Source of the DNA: an uncultured Verrucomicrobia subdivision 3 bacterium
Lineage (GTDB): Bacteria > Verrucomicrobiota > Verrucomicrobiia > Limisphaerales > UBA8199
Direction of reading: 5' to 3'
Assembly (NCBI GenBank): GCA_903913865.1
Contig: CAIWMU010000214.1
Location: forward strand, 1 to 64,000
Length of the DNA stretch: 64,000 nucleotides
Shown here: one piece after another, positions 1-9,600 of the stretch
How the letters are laid out: each line of letters begins with the position of its first letter
Position numbering within the stretch: the stretch's first letter is position 1
Program-made: the position numbers and the translations under genes
Notes under the pieces: model-generated
Databases searched by the model: none
Told to the model about the DNA's origin: nothing
Seen by the model: only the letters and a program-made list of their open reading frames with translations

Positions 1-119
1 AAGAAATGGGTGCGGAAGCCCTACCTTCCAGACAAAACCGAAAACGTCAGACCCCGAGGAAAGCCCTGTGGAATAAGGAGCGCAGAAGATTTATGTCGCG
101 CATATTATGCGCAGGTGTA

Positions 120-312
120 TAGCGTGTCAGAATTTCCTGCCAGATTCGCAACCGCCTCCGAGGTCCAATCCACCGCCACATCCAACAGTTCAGGAATGAC
201 TTAGCACCAGAAATCCTCCAAACCGCCAGGCCTTAGCGTCCCCCGGGTGGGTCATTACAAATCCGTGCGGCAACTGCAGGGTGCCCACAAGTTGCCCGTC
301 GTCCGAACTGTT
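120..312 (-). pseudogene. Remnant of a second TPR/glycosyltransferase gene (frameshifted)
   Basis: Read on the minus strand, this stretch closely matches the 3' part of the giant glycosyltransferase gene at 3648-10409 (the segment near 3970-4155). The encoded pieces DDGQL, THPGDAKAW, FGGF, ELLDVAVDWTSEAV and NLAGNSD mirror DGGQL, THPGDAEAW, FGGF, ELLDVAVDWTTEAV and NLAGNSD there. One extra T in the stretch reading CATTCCTGAACTG (CATCCTGAACTG in the intact copy) breaks the frame. Similarity fades on both sides, so this is an isolated fragment. Just left of it is the palindrome GCGCATATTATGCGC (98-112), absent from the intact copy. The likely origin is duplication or rearrangement in the glycosyltransferase locus. 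Confidence 0.75.
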
Positions 313-372
313 ACCGAATCCAAACATTTCATGGACGTCTTGAGCCAGCTAAGTTAATGTGAGTTTTAGCAT

Positions 373-1713
373 ATGTCCCAAGCCGATCTGACCATTGTGC
401 TAGTTCAAAGGTGCGGTCCAGAAGCAATCAACACCTGTCTGAAAGCGATTCTAGACGAATCGACCTCCGAGCCGTGCGAGGTCGTTTTGGTTACTCGCTG
501 TACCCCAACTTTTTCAACACCCTCAATCTTTAGCCAACACCTTAAAATACACCATGTCGCCAACTCTGGAAAAATCCTTCCGGCACACTTGAATGCCGCC
601 ACAGCATCCGCCAACTCCCAATACCTCATCTTCTTGGAGGATCACGTTTTGCCTACTCCGGGCTGGCTTCATAAATTGGTTGATTTTGCAAATACCAACC
701 CACATTTTAGCGCAGTGGGTATACATACGCTTGCCGACGACTGGACTGAACGGTCGGTTGGGGCCGGATTTGCAAGCCAAACACGCCTAGAGCGGATCAT
801 CCTTGACCTGGAGTCCCGTGGAATGTGCGAACTTAATCGAAGCAGCTTGCCGGTGATAGGTGATGGCGGTTTGCTGGTTCGTCGCCAGGACTTTCTGGAC
901 TTGGGAGGATTCGAAGAAAGATTTGGTTCGAGAGCCGCAACCCTCGATTTTTGCCTCCGTCTTATCGGGCGAGCCAAACGTATAGCCATGCATCCCGGTT
1001 GCGTCTTCTTCCAAAAGGCACCCCATCCAGATGACATGGACCGCACGGACGATATCCGGGCACTCCGAGAGCACTGGGGCGTCGCCAGCGGTAGTAGTGT
1101 CGATGCCCTTTGGGCGGATGGCCTATCAAGAGGATCGTTCGTCCCTCGATTTACCCATCGGAATGGACATTATCCCAAAGAGCCATGCAAGCTTCCTCCC
1201 CCTTACGTTGAGGTCGGGAATGGAACTTACTTCGGAGATGATGTTCGATTTCTCACATGGACAGCTGAGGAACAAATTCACATTGGAAGCTTCTGCTCCT
1301 TTGCTTCGAAAATATCCATTTTTACCGGCGGTGGACATAGCACTGCAACTGTTTCGACTTATCCTTTCGAGGGAATGATTGGTTGTAACGATCCTACCCG
1401 GAGCTATCGAACTACACGTGATACTAGAATCGGCAATGATGTTTGGGTAGGTGATGGCGCAGTTATAATGGGAGGTGTCCACATCGGCCACGGAGCAATC
1501 ATCGCAGCCTATTCCGTGGTTGGTCGGGATGTGCCCCCCTACGCGGTGATGGCGGGTAACCCAGCAGAAATTCTCCGATATCGATTCAGCAAGCCAACGG
1601 TAGAGGCCCTGCTACGAATTGCCTGGTGGGACTGGTCCGCCGATACGATCAGAAGCCGTCTAGAGTGGTTTTTTAAACCCGTTAATGAATTCATCCGTCA
1701 ATTTGAATCCTGA
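373..1713 (+). CDS. Glycosyltransferase 2-like / hexapeptide acyltransferase fusion
   Basis: A 446-residue protein with two parts. Residues 1-240 resemble a family-2 glycosyltransferase: a beta-strand start (LTIVLVQRC), LEDH in the position of the usual metal-binding acidic motif, and GGLLVRR...GGFEERFG typical of the acceptor side. Residues 270-430 are a left-handed beta-helix acyltransferase of the CatB/xenobiotic type: GNGTYFGDDV, IGSFCSFASKISI, IGNDVWVGDGAVIMGGVHIG and VMAGNPAEI. The likely role is to transfer a sugar and O- or N-acylate it, or to act on an acyl donor made by the next two genes, with which it forms an operon (29-base overlap with the carrier protein). Base composition is poorer in G+C than the housekeeping genes. 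Substrates are unknown. Confidence 0.8.
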   Translation: MSQADLTIVLVQRCGPEAINTCLKAILDESTSEPCEVVLVTRCTPTFSTPSIFSQHLKIHHVANSGKILPAHLNAATASANSQYLIFLEDHVLPTPGWLHKLVDFANTNPHFSAVGIHTLADDWTERSVGAGFASQTRLERIILDLESRGMCELNRSSLPVIGDGGLLVRRQDFLDLGGFEERFGSRAATLDFCLRLIGRAKRIAMHPGCVFFQKAPHPDDMDRTDDIRALREHWGVASGSSVDALWADGLSRGSFVPRFTHRNGHYPKEPCKLPPPYVEVGNGTYFGDDVRFLTWTAEEQIHIGSFCSFASKISIFTGGGHSTATVSTYPFEGMIGCNDPTRSYRTTRDTRIGNDVWVGDGAVIMGGVHIGHGAIIAAYSVVGRDVPPYAVMAGNPAEILRYRFSKPTVEALLRIAWWDWSADTIRSRLEWFFKPVNEFIRQFES

Positions 1714-1945
1714 AACATATCGTATGGATCACCTCCTCAATTTGCTCGAAACTGAAATTGGCCTACCAATCACCCCCGACACTCCTTTGGTAAGTTCGGG
1801 CTTGATCGACAGCCTGAAATTCTCGCGCCTGCTAATCTTGTTGGAAGAGTGTTATGGAGTTCCTATTGATTGCAGAGATGTTGGGACGGATAATTTCGAC
1901 ACCCCAAGACAGATTCTTCAGTTTCTACAACCGCGCCCTCAATGA
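1685..1945 (+). CDS. Acyl carrier protein
   Basis: An 86-residue carrier protein with the phosphopantetheine site SSGLIDSLKF; the serine after Asp is the attachment residue. The four-helix layout is visible, with an LLNLLETEIG first helix and an FSRLLILLEECYGVPI second helix. It overlaps the end of the preceding gene by 29 bases and shares ATGA with the following ligase, so translation is probably coupled. An alternative start is the in-frame ATG at 1724, just past the upstream stop codon. It probably holds an acyl group activated by the ligase for delivery to the acyltransferase domain encoded upstream. It is unlikely to be the fatty acid synthesis ACP, given its low-G+C surface-glycan setting. 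Confidence 0.88.
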   Translation: MNSSVNLNPETYRMDHLLNLLETEIGLPITPDTPLVSSGLIDSLKFSRLLILLEECYGVPIDCRDVGTDNFDTPRQILQFLQPRPQ

Positions 1946-3558
1946 AGCCAGCAAATGACAGTCTCTGGGCTAGAATCCACGACAGTCTACTGCTGCGAAA
2001 AGATCAGCCTGTCATAACCTTTCTTGGTGGCCGGACTGGAGATGTTACTTACGACGGGCGCACTCTTTTGGAGCGAGTAACGGAGATAGGATCCCGCCTC
2101 AGGGAGTTTGAATTCAGGAACCGTGGACCGCTAGGCATCCTGTCCTCGTCTCAGGAGGCCCAGTCACTACACTTTTTAGCAGCACTCTCTGTAGGCTTTC
2201 CTCCAGCGATCCTGACCCCCCCGAATCGTAAGATCCATCCTAAATACTATGCTTCCATGATGGCTTCGGTGACTCAACAGTGTCAATTTTCTGCGATTAT
2301 CTCTGATCAACTGATTGAACATTTGGGTGTAACAATACTAGAAACATGGACCTTGCAAATCTTACGTTCACAAGAGTCACCTAGAACGGTAGACTTGAGT
2401 GATGGCGCTTTTCTTCAATTTTCATCAGGCACAACAGGGATGAAGAGAGGAGTCTTGATCGACGATGCAAGCGCGTTATTACAGCTTGCTACTTATGCCA
2501 ACGCACTTCACATATCCAACGAAGACGTCGTTGTAGGGTGGCTGCCTTTATACCATGATATGGGTCTGATAGCCGATCTGGTTCTGCCGTTAACTCAGGG
2601 TTTACACACTGTTATGATCTCACCACTAGACTGGGTCTCATCACCTGTTGTGTATTTCGACGCCATCACTCGGTATCGTGGTTCTATCTCGTGGCATCCC
2701 AATTTTGCTTTCAGTTTTCTGGCCGATCGCATCCCTAACCTCTCCCCAAAGCGTATTGATCTCCGCTCCTTAAGATGCTTAGTGAACTGTTCTGAGCCGG
2801 TAACGAGCGATAGCCAAAATCGTTTCTTAACCCGATTTAGTTCACATGGATTGCGCACCGATGTGTTTTGTGGCTGCTACGCGATGGCTGAGACCGTCTT
2901 TGCCCTAACTCATGGGAAATCTAACGACCCCGGCTATTTCGACTACCTTGGCCCTATCCCTAATTCTCAAATTCGTGGGTCTTTTCCACTTATCTCCGTT
3001 GGAAAACCACTACCCGGCGTCACGATTGAGATTGTTGATGACAAAAAGCAGATACTCCCGGATAGGCACTTAGGGGAGATTCGTGTCCGCTCTCCCTACA
3101 GCTTTCGTTCATACTACAACAACCCTGAAGCGGCCGCTCAGGTCATCACTGAACATGGCTACTACACTGGTGATGTTGGTTATTTCTCGCTCGGTAGCCT
3201 GTTTGTTACTGGAAGAAAAAAGGAGATGCTGATTGTTGCAGGTATAAACGTCTGGCCACAAGATCTCGAGCATCTATGCTATCAGGTTGAAGGCATACAC
3301 GCTGGTCGTGCTGTCGCGTTTGGCACCTTTGATCATGAAACGCAGACCGACAGAATTTTCGTTCTTGCTGAATCGGATGCACCTCCGGTGAGCCATCAGA
3401 ACATCCAAACCACCATCCGGCAGCGTATTCTGGCCTCGTTCCAGATATCGAACTTCGAGGTTCACATCATGCCGCCCGGCTGGTTGACCAAGAGTTCCTC
3501 CGGGAAGATCGCTCGGCTACAAAACAGAGACCGCTGGCTCTTGGAAAGAGCTCTTTAA
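1942..3558 (+). CDS. Fatty-acyl-AMP ligase-like AMP-binding enzyme
   Basis: A 538-residue adenylate-forming enzyme. It has the P-loop-like core FSSGTTGMKRGV (near residue 155-166), GWLPLYHDMGLI typical of fatty-acyl-AMP ligases, the ATP-binding YYTGDVGY and the hinge region VTGRKKEMLIVAGINVWPQDLE. The last motif resembles the INVYPQDIE pattern of ligases that load acyl carrier proteins rather than CoA. The C-terminal lysine region (SSSGKIAR) is present. Its start codon overlaps the stop of the carrier-protein gene (ATGA), which strongly suggests that it loads that carrier. The gene ends convergently with the giant glycosyltransferase, with about 90 bases between stop codons. The acyl substrate cannot be read from the sequence. 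Confidence 0.85.
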   Translation: MKPANDSLWARIHDSLLLRKDQPVITFLGGRTGDVTYDGRTLLERVTEIGSRLREFEFRNRGPLGILSSSQEAQSLHFLAALSVGFPPAILTPPNRKIHPKYYASMMASVTQQCQFSAIISDQLIEHLGVTILETWTLQILRSQESPRTVDLSDGAFLQFSSGTTGMKRGVLIDDASALLQLATYANALHISNEDVVVGWLPLYHDMGLIADLVLPLTQGLHTVMISPLDWVSSPVVYFDAITRYRGSISWHPNFAFSFLADRIPNLSPKRIDLRSLRCLVNCSEPVTSDSQNRFLTRFSSHGLRTDVFCGCYAMAETVFALTHGKSNDPGYFDYLGPIPNSQIRGSFPLISVGKPLPGVTIEIVDDKKQILPDRHLGEIRVRSPYSFRSYYNNPEAAAQVITEHGYYTGDVGYFSLGSLFVTGRKKEMLIVAGINVWPQDLEHLCYQVEGIHAGRAVAFGTFDHETQTDRIFVLAESDAPPVSHQNIQTTIRQRILASFQISNFEVHIMPPGWLTKSSSGKIARLQNRDRWLLERAL

Positions 3559-3647
3559 TTGGTTTGGTGACGAGCACCTCACGCAACTCATCGCCGCTAA
3601 GAAGCTGGCCAGATTGCTGACACAACACCAAATCTTTGACGCGCGTT

Positions 3648-6600
3648 CTACGCAGTGTCTGCTTCTGCCATCGCCGTCCTGAGAACGCGGCTGGCGGTGG
3701 GCAGCGATACTTCCAATTTGGACATCGCCTGGTTCAATGTTAAAACCAGCTCAGTGCCACCATAGTGGAGAATCCGTTGATACCAGCGGATGAATTCCCG
3801 GCTGACCTCCTCCTCGCCGGTCTCCACAGGCCTCACGTCCTCACCCGAAGCCAGCTGGCATAGGATCCCGGCCGCCTTCCTGCTTGCCGTTGAAACCCCA
3901 GATTGCTGCCACAATGGCAGTGCCAGAGCGGGCTTGCCCGACAGGAGAAGCGCCTCAGCGTTTTGTGCCAGCACATCAGAATTTCCTGCCAGATTCCCAA
4001 CCGCCTCCGTGGTCCAATCCACTGCCACATCCAGCAGTTCAGGATGACTCAACGCAAGAAATCCCCCAAACTGCCAGGCCTCAGCATCCCCGGGATGGGT
4101 CGTGACAAGGCCGTGCAGCAACTGCAGGGCATCCCCCAGTTGCCCGCCATCCGCATGAAGGCGTGAACAATCAAACCGGATCGTCCGCGATTGGGGATCC
4201 TCCGCCATTGCCTCACGGCAAACCTCCAATGCCGCATCCTTCCTCCCCTGCCCGGACAGGCTCATGGCCAGACAGTGCCGGGGTCCACCCTTTCGAATAT
4301 CCCGGTTCACAGGTGCGAGGGATGGCTTGTCCCTTCCCGTCAGGCAGAGCCTCAGTTGCTCCTCAGCCTCGACAAACCGCTTCAGGCGCAAAAGTGCCAC
4401 ACCCAGCGAAAAGTGAAGCGAGGCATTAAGCCCCCCGCGACGGGCCAGGGGGGAAGTCAGGACCTCCACCAATTCCTCAAGCAGGTTGCCCGACATCAGT
4501 TGGGAGCAGATCTGGGACAGCAGCATCTCGCGGGTTTCCGGCACCAGTTGTGCATCCGGCAGGGCCGACATCTTTTCGACGGCCAGCCGGTATTGCTCCA
4601 GCGCCTCGACCGCACGTCCCGACCGCGACAACTCCAGCCCGTAGTTCATCAGCAGGTTGGATTCATCCGGCATCTCCTCCAGCGCCTTCTCCAGCAACTG
4701 CAGGTTGCGCTCCACTTTTTTGCGATCCTTGACCACCTCCGGCGCGTAACCGAAGTGCATCAGCACCGCATCCCCGATTTTGTTATCCAAACCCCATTCC
4801 TGACGCCGGACCTCTATGCTCGAAAACACCTGCTCATGCACCCGACCCACATAGAACAAAGCTGGCGCATTCCGGAACAGGCGCGGCACATAACTGCAGC
4901 CGTCCTCCTCACGACCGTGATCGATGATCGGGAGCCGCCAGGCCATTACCTTCGGGTTCCCTATCAAGCCCCTCAAGGCAGCATGGCTTGTCTCGGGCAC
5001 CGTCTCATCTGCATCCAGGATCAGCACCCAATCCCCCGTGGCATGTGCCAACGCCGCATTCCGCGCCGCACTGAAATCATCGCACCATGTGAAGTGATCC
5101 ACCCGGGCCCCATGTTCCTTCGCAATGTCCACGGTGCGATCGGTCGATCCGGTGTCCACCACGATAATCTCATCGGCCAGGCCCCGCACCGAGGCGAGGC
5201 AGGCCCCGAGGAACTTCTCTTCATTCCGTGCGATGAGGCAGACCGAAAGTCTCATCTTCTCAGAAACCAATCCTGGCGGCATCGTCAACCACGCGGGACT
5301 GTTCCGGTTCCCGAAGTTCTTCTTCGCAAACCGGCGCGCCTCCTTCAAACCGGGCGCAAGCACACTCGCCTTGTCCGCACAGCGGGTCGCCATTTTTCCA
5401 TCGCCAGCCTGTGCCGCGATTTGTGCCAGAAGCATGTAGGCCTCCGGATGGCATGGACGGATGGCGACTGCCACAAGCCCGGCTTCCCATGCCTGCCGCA
5501 ACTGGTTCTGCCGCAGCAATTCCCTCGCTCCGGCCAACCCTCCCAACCGGGCGCAGGGCGGGGCAACAATTGGCGCAGGCTTTCGGTCTGTAGCCGGGGC
5601 AGTTTTCGCCGCCCCTTTTTCCACATCCGCCTGAAGAGAATCCAGATACCGCCGCATCGTGCGGACCGCACATTCCCAGGTCCACTCCTGGCGGACACAA
5701 TCACTCGCTGCACGTCCCCGGGTCCTCGCTTCCTCCCGATTCTCAAAAACATGCCTCATTTGGGATGCGGTTTCAGGAATCGACGGCTCCAGCATCCACC
5801 CTTCCCCAGCCAGATCCATCCCGCTCACCTTCCGCCCAATACCCCGCACCTTCGAGGACACGCGGTAAACCAGATGTGCCGGCGCGAAGTCGTCCGCAGC
5901 GCCACCCCCGGTCACAATCACCGGCAGGCCGCAGGCCATTGCCTCGAGCACTGGCAAACCAAAACCCTCCCCCCGATACGGATGCACGAGACAATCGCAA
6001 GCCGTATAGAGTCCCGGCAGGCTCTCAGGTGGCAATTCATCGTTCAGATACAAAATCTCCGGTGCATCCGGACGCCCCTGGATCTCCTGAATCGCCTGTT
6101 CCATCGTCTGGCCAGCATAAAAACTCTTGCCACCGAAATCCTTGATCACAAGGCACACATCATCCTGGGCGCTGAAGCTCTTCAAGTAGGCCTCAAGCAG
6201 CACATCCGGCCCCTTGCGATGAATCGTCCCCCCCACAAACAAAAACTTGAAGGTCTTCCGAGTTCCCAACGGGAGTGGCTTTGCATCCGGCCGGAACTTC
6301 TCCGGCTCAATCCCATTCGGCACCACCTTCACCTTGGATTCCGGCACACCGGAACTCACATACACCTTGCGAACATGCTCTGAAGGCACCCAGAACTGCT
6401 GCACGTTCCGCGACTGCGATACCCACTCCACCGGCAGCGACCCATACTCCCAGGGCTGGATCACCACCAGCGCCCCCTGCTTCACAGGACTCCAATCCGG
6501 CGGCCACGCATGGCGCACTGTGATTTGGGAACCGGCGATGGGTCCTGATGCTAGAGTTGCAGCCAGTGCTTTCAACTCAGGCACAGCGGCACACCCTCCC

Positions 6601-9600
6601 GAAAGTGTGGAATCCCCCACTCGCGTCAACTGAACATTCGGCTGAGCAGCAAACTGCCTAGTGAACTCTCTATTTACATGGGAAAGACTGCCAAAATCCA
6701 GAAAGCTGCCTTGCCACGACAATTTGAGGGATTTTACAGCCTTGGATTGTCGGTTGCCGTCGAAACCTTTCGTGGAATCCACTTTTCGTGCAAATTTTCT
6801 AGCAAGGCATTCATCTATCGCTGCGATCATGGGTGGCAACGTCTTGGCTGGCCCAAATCCCTGCTCAACAGTTAACCGGGCAAGATTACCGCGATGGTGT
6901 CGCTGAGATTCCGGCAAGTCAAATGACGCTCGCAGGGTGTGCTTAACATCTTCAATGCATAGTAGGGGCATCGATTTTCCACGATGGTGTGGTTGGTAAA
7001 GGAGTTCACTCTCTGTTATTGGCCGGACCCTCGCCGAGGATACTGGAATAATGAACGATGATTCACTGCAAAACAAAACGGTTGGCAAAGCTTCGCCATA
7101 CCCGTCAGGGATAACCGCTATCTTTCCACGGGCAAAAGCTTCACCTACGGGGGCGGTAGCCGTGGTATCTGTCGAGACGTAAACATCACAACTGTCAATC
7201 AGTTCACAGATGCCACGGCGCGTGCCCAACACCTCATCAAGGACTAATTGGGCTTTTGAGCCGGTTTTCTCACGCAGACCCTCAATAAGCATCTGCAAAT
7301 CCCGCTTAGGCTGCTCTTGGTCCGGGTGCCATGATGGATAGTTAACCTTCAGATACAGCTCAACATTGAGGTCGTCCCTAAACTCTTCTAGATATGCTTC
7401 GATCAAAACATCCCAACGACGACGGGGAAGGAACATGGCTATGCTGAGAAACCTAAAAGGCCGCCCCCCTCGAAAAGAACCGATTCTCGGAAGTGAGAGA
7501 AGGGGATTATTGACCCACGGGTGAGGACAGTGGACCTCCCGCATCTTCTCGTGGTCAACACCGGCAACAGCAAAAATTTCGATTTCCTTCCGACTTCCCA
7601 ACCAAACCTGATCCATCTGCTGACATACAGAGATCCAATCCCGTGGGGGCTGATTTCCCTGAGCACTGCTGTCGAATGTGGTATACATAATGCGCACACT
7701 CTGAGCTGGAAGTTCGATTTTAAGCCAATTTGCGCTCGGCACGTGGAAAAAAATGGCGACAATTGGAAGCGATAATGGCGTCTGCTGAAGCTGTTTAAAG
7801 AGTTCCAAATCACAGTCATCGATGCCTTGCTCTACGTTATCGACTGGCACAATCCGGATCTTTAAACCCATCGCGACCAATCCAGCGACTAAAGCACGCG
7901 CAGAAACTCCATACCCGCTCCGGTTATAGAACGGCGCCACAATGAGCAAGGTTGGACTCGTGCCGGCTCTGCTCTGAACCCCTGCAAGACCCGGTTGTGA
8001 GCGCACTTCAATCACAGGACTATTCGTTCTCCTCTTAGATGGATGACCTAGCATTGCCGTCATCCGTGACTCCATTCGATCTACGGTATTTCTCCAAGTG
8101 TACTGCGCGTGCACACGCTCAGCAGCCGCTGCAGCACGTGTTGCAGCCGCTGCAGGGCGACGCACAGCCTCCCTCAATCGCTCCTGCAGATCTCCAATCT
8201 TAACCTCTGCGTGGAGTTGCTCTCCCGACACACGCCAGTGACCAACAAGTGTTGCTGGCCGACGGACTTCTTTAGCAGGTAAAAGACAGGCGGTATCTTG
8301 GTCACAAAACTCAGTGACACCCCCATAATTCGTCACGACCACTGGCAATCCACAGGCCATTGCTTCAAGCACGGCAAGCCCAAAGCTCGAGGCTCGAAAC
8401 GGCTGAACAAAACAGTCGCACGCCGTATATATCCCCGCTAATTCAGCCTCACTGATCATACCATCTAGGTATTCAATCTCCGGACAACTCGGCACCTTCG
8501 CACGGCAAAGATCTATCTGGCTTTTCCCGGCGCGAGGCACATAATAATCCTCGCAACTCATGTCTTTGACCACAAGACATACGTCGTCGTGCGAGCTGAA
8601 GGTCTTCAAATAGGCTATCAACAATTGGTCAAATCCCTTCCGAGCCGTAGCCTCTCCGATGAACAGGAATTTGAACCTCTTGCGCGTCTTTAGAGGAGTT
8701 AGTGGCGCTCTTGGGTGGTATACAGCGGGATCAAAGCCGATGGGTACGACGTGTACTTTATCCCCACAGGCGGCAGAAAAATTTTGCCTGACAAACTCGC
8801 TTGGCACCCAGACCTCGTCGACATACTCAGAAATCGGCCGAACCCAATCTATCGGTATCGAACCCGACCACCATGTATTGAACAGAACCTGCCTATCGGC
8901 TGGCTGCTCAATGTAACTCGGATGCCAGCGGCTGCTGATGTTAACATGGGCCTGACGTTGGAATTGCTCATAGAAACTCGCTGCAAGCTTTTTATACTTT
9001 GGTGAATGGGCGATATCGAACTCCTCGACATGGAAGGCACTACAGCCAGGCACTAGCGACAGGGTGTGCCCGCGTCGCATAAGTTCAAGGCACGATTCAC
9101 GATTTACCGTCCCGGGCCTTCCATGGAACAACTGAAGCCCACACCAAGAGATTTTTAGACCACCTTGCGGCTGGTCTACGGAATCCTCCAAATGGCCTAC
9201 CGAACCAGCGCTTGCAGTCAGCGACAGTCGGTGTCGTTTGGCTTCCCAACCTCTTTTGATACTCTCGATTACCGGAGGGGTTGTTGCAGCGAAAGAGTAG
9301 CGCTCATCCAAAAACTTATAGGCCGCATCTGTTAACTCACAGCGGGTGTCCTGCCCCATTTCGTAAGTTTGTCTCAACGCCCTGCGCATTTCTGCACGAT
9401 CCAAAGCTGGAAAGCTCGTACCTCGGATGTGTGGTGCATATTCTGCCATTTCTGGAGTCATTTGCACCTGCCCACCGCTGTGCGGGACGATAAGTGCCTG
9501 CGGTGGAAGTTCGACCCCCCATCCCTCCCCTATAATTACTGGACGTTTGCGAATGATTGCTTCGGCAACCGGTGCCGTGCACTCCAAGTCCGAGGATACA

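Noticed and set aside
4191-6383. 730-residue open frame on the plus strand
   Set aside because: Antisense to the giant glycosyltransferase; His/Arg/Pro-rich with no domain, a shadow of G+C-rich codon use on the other strand.
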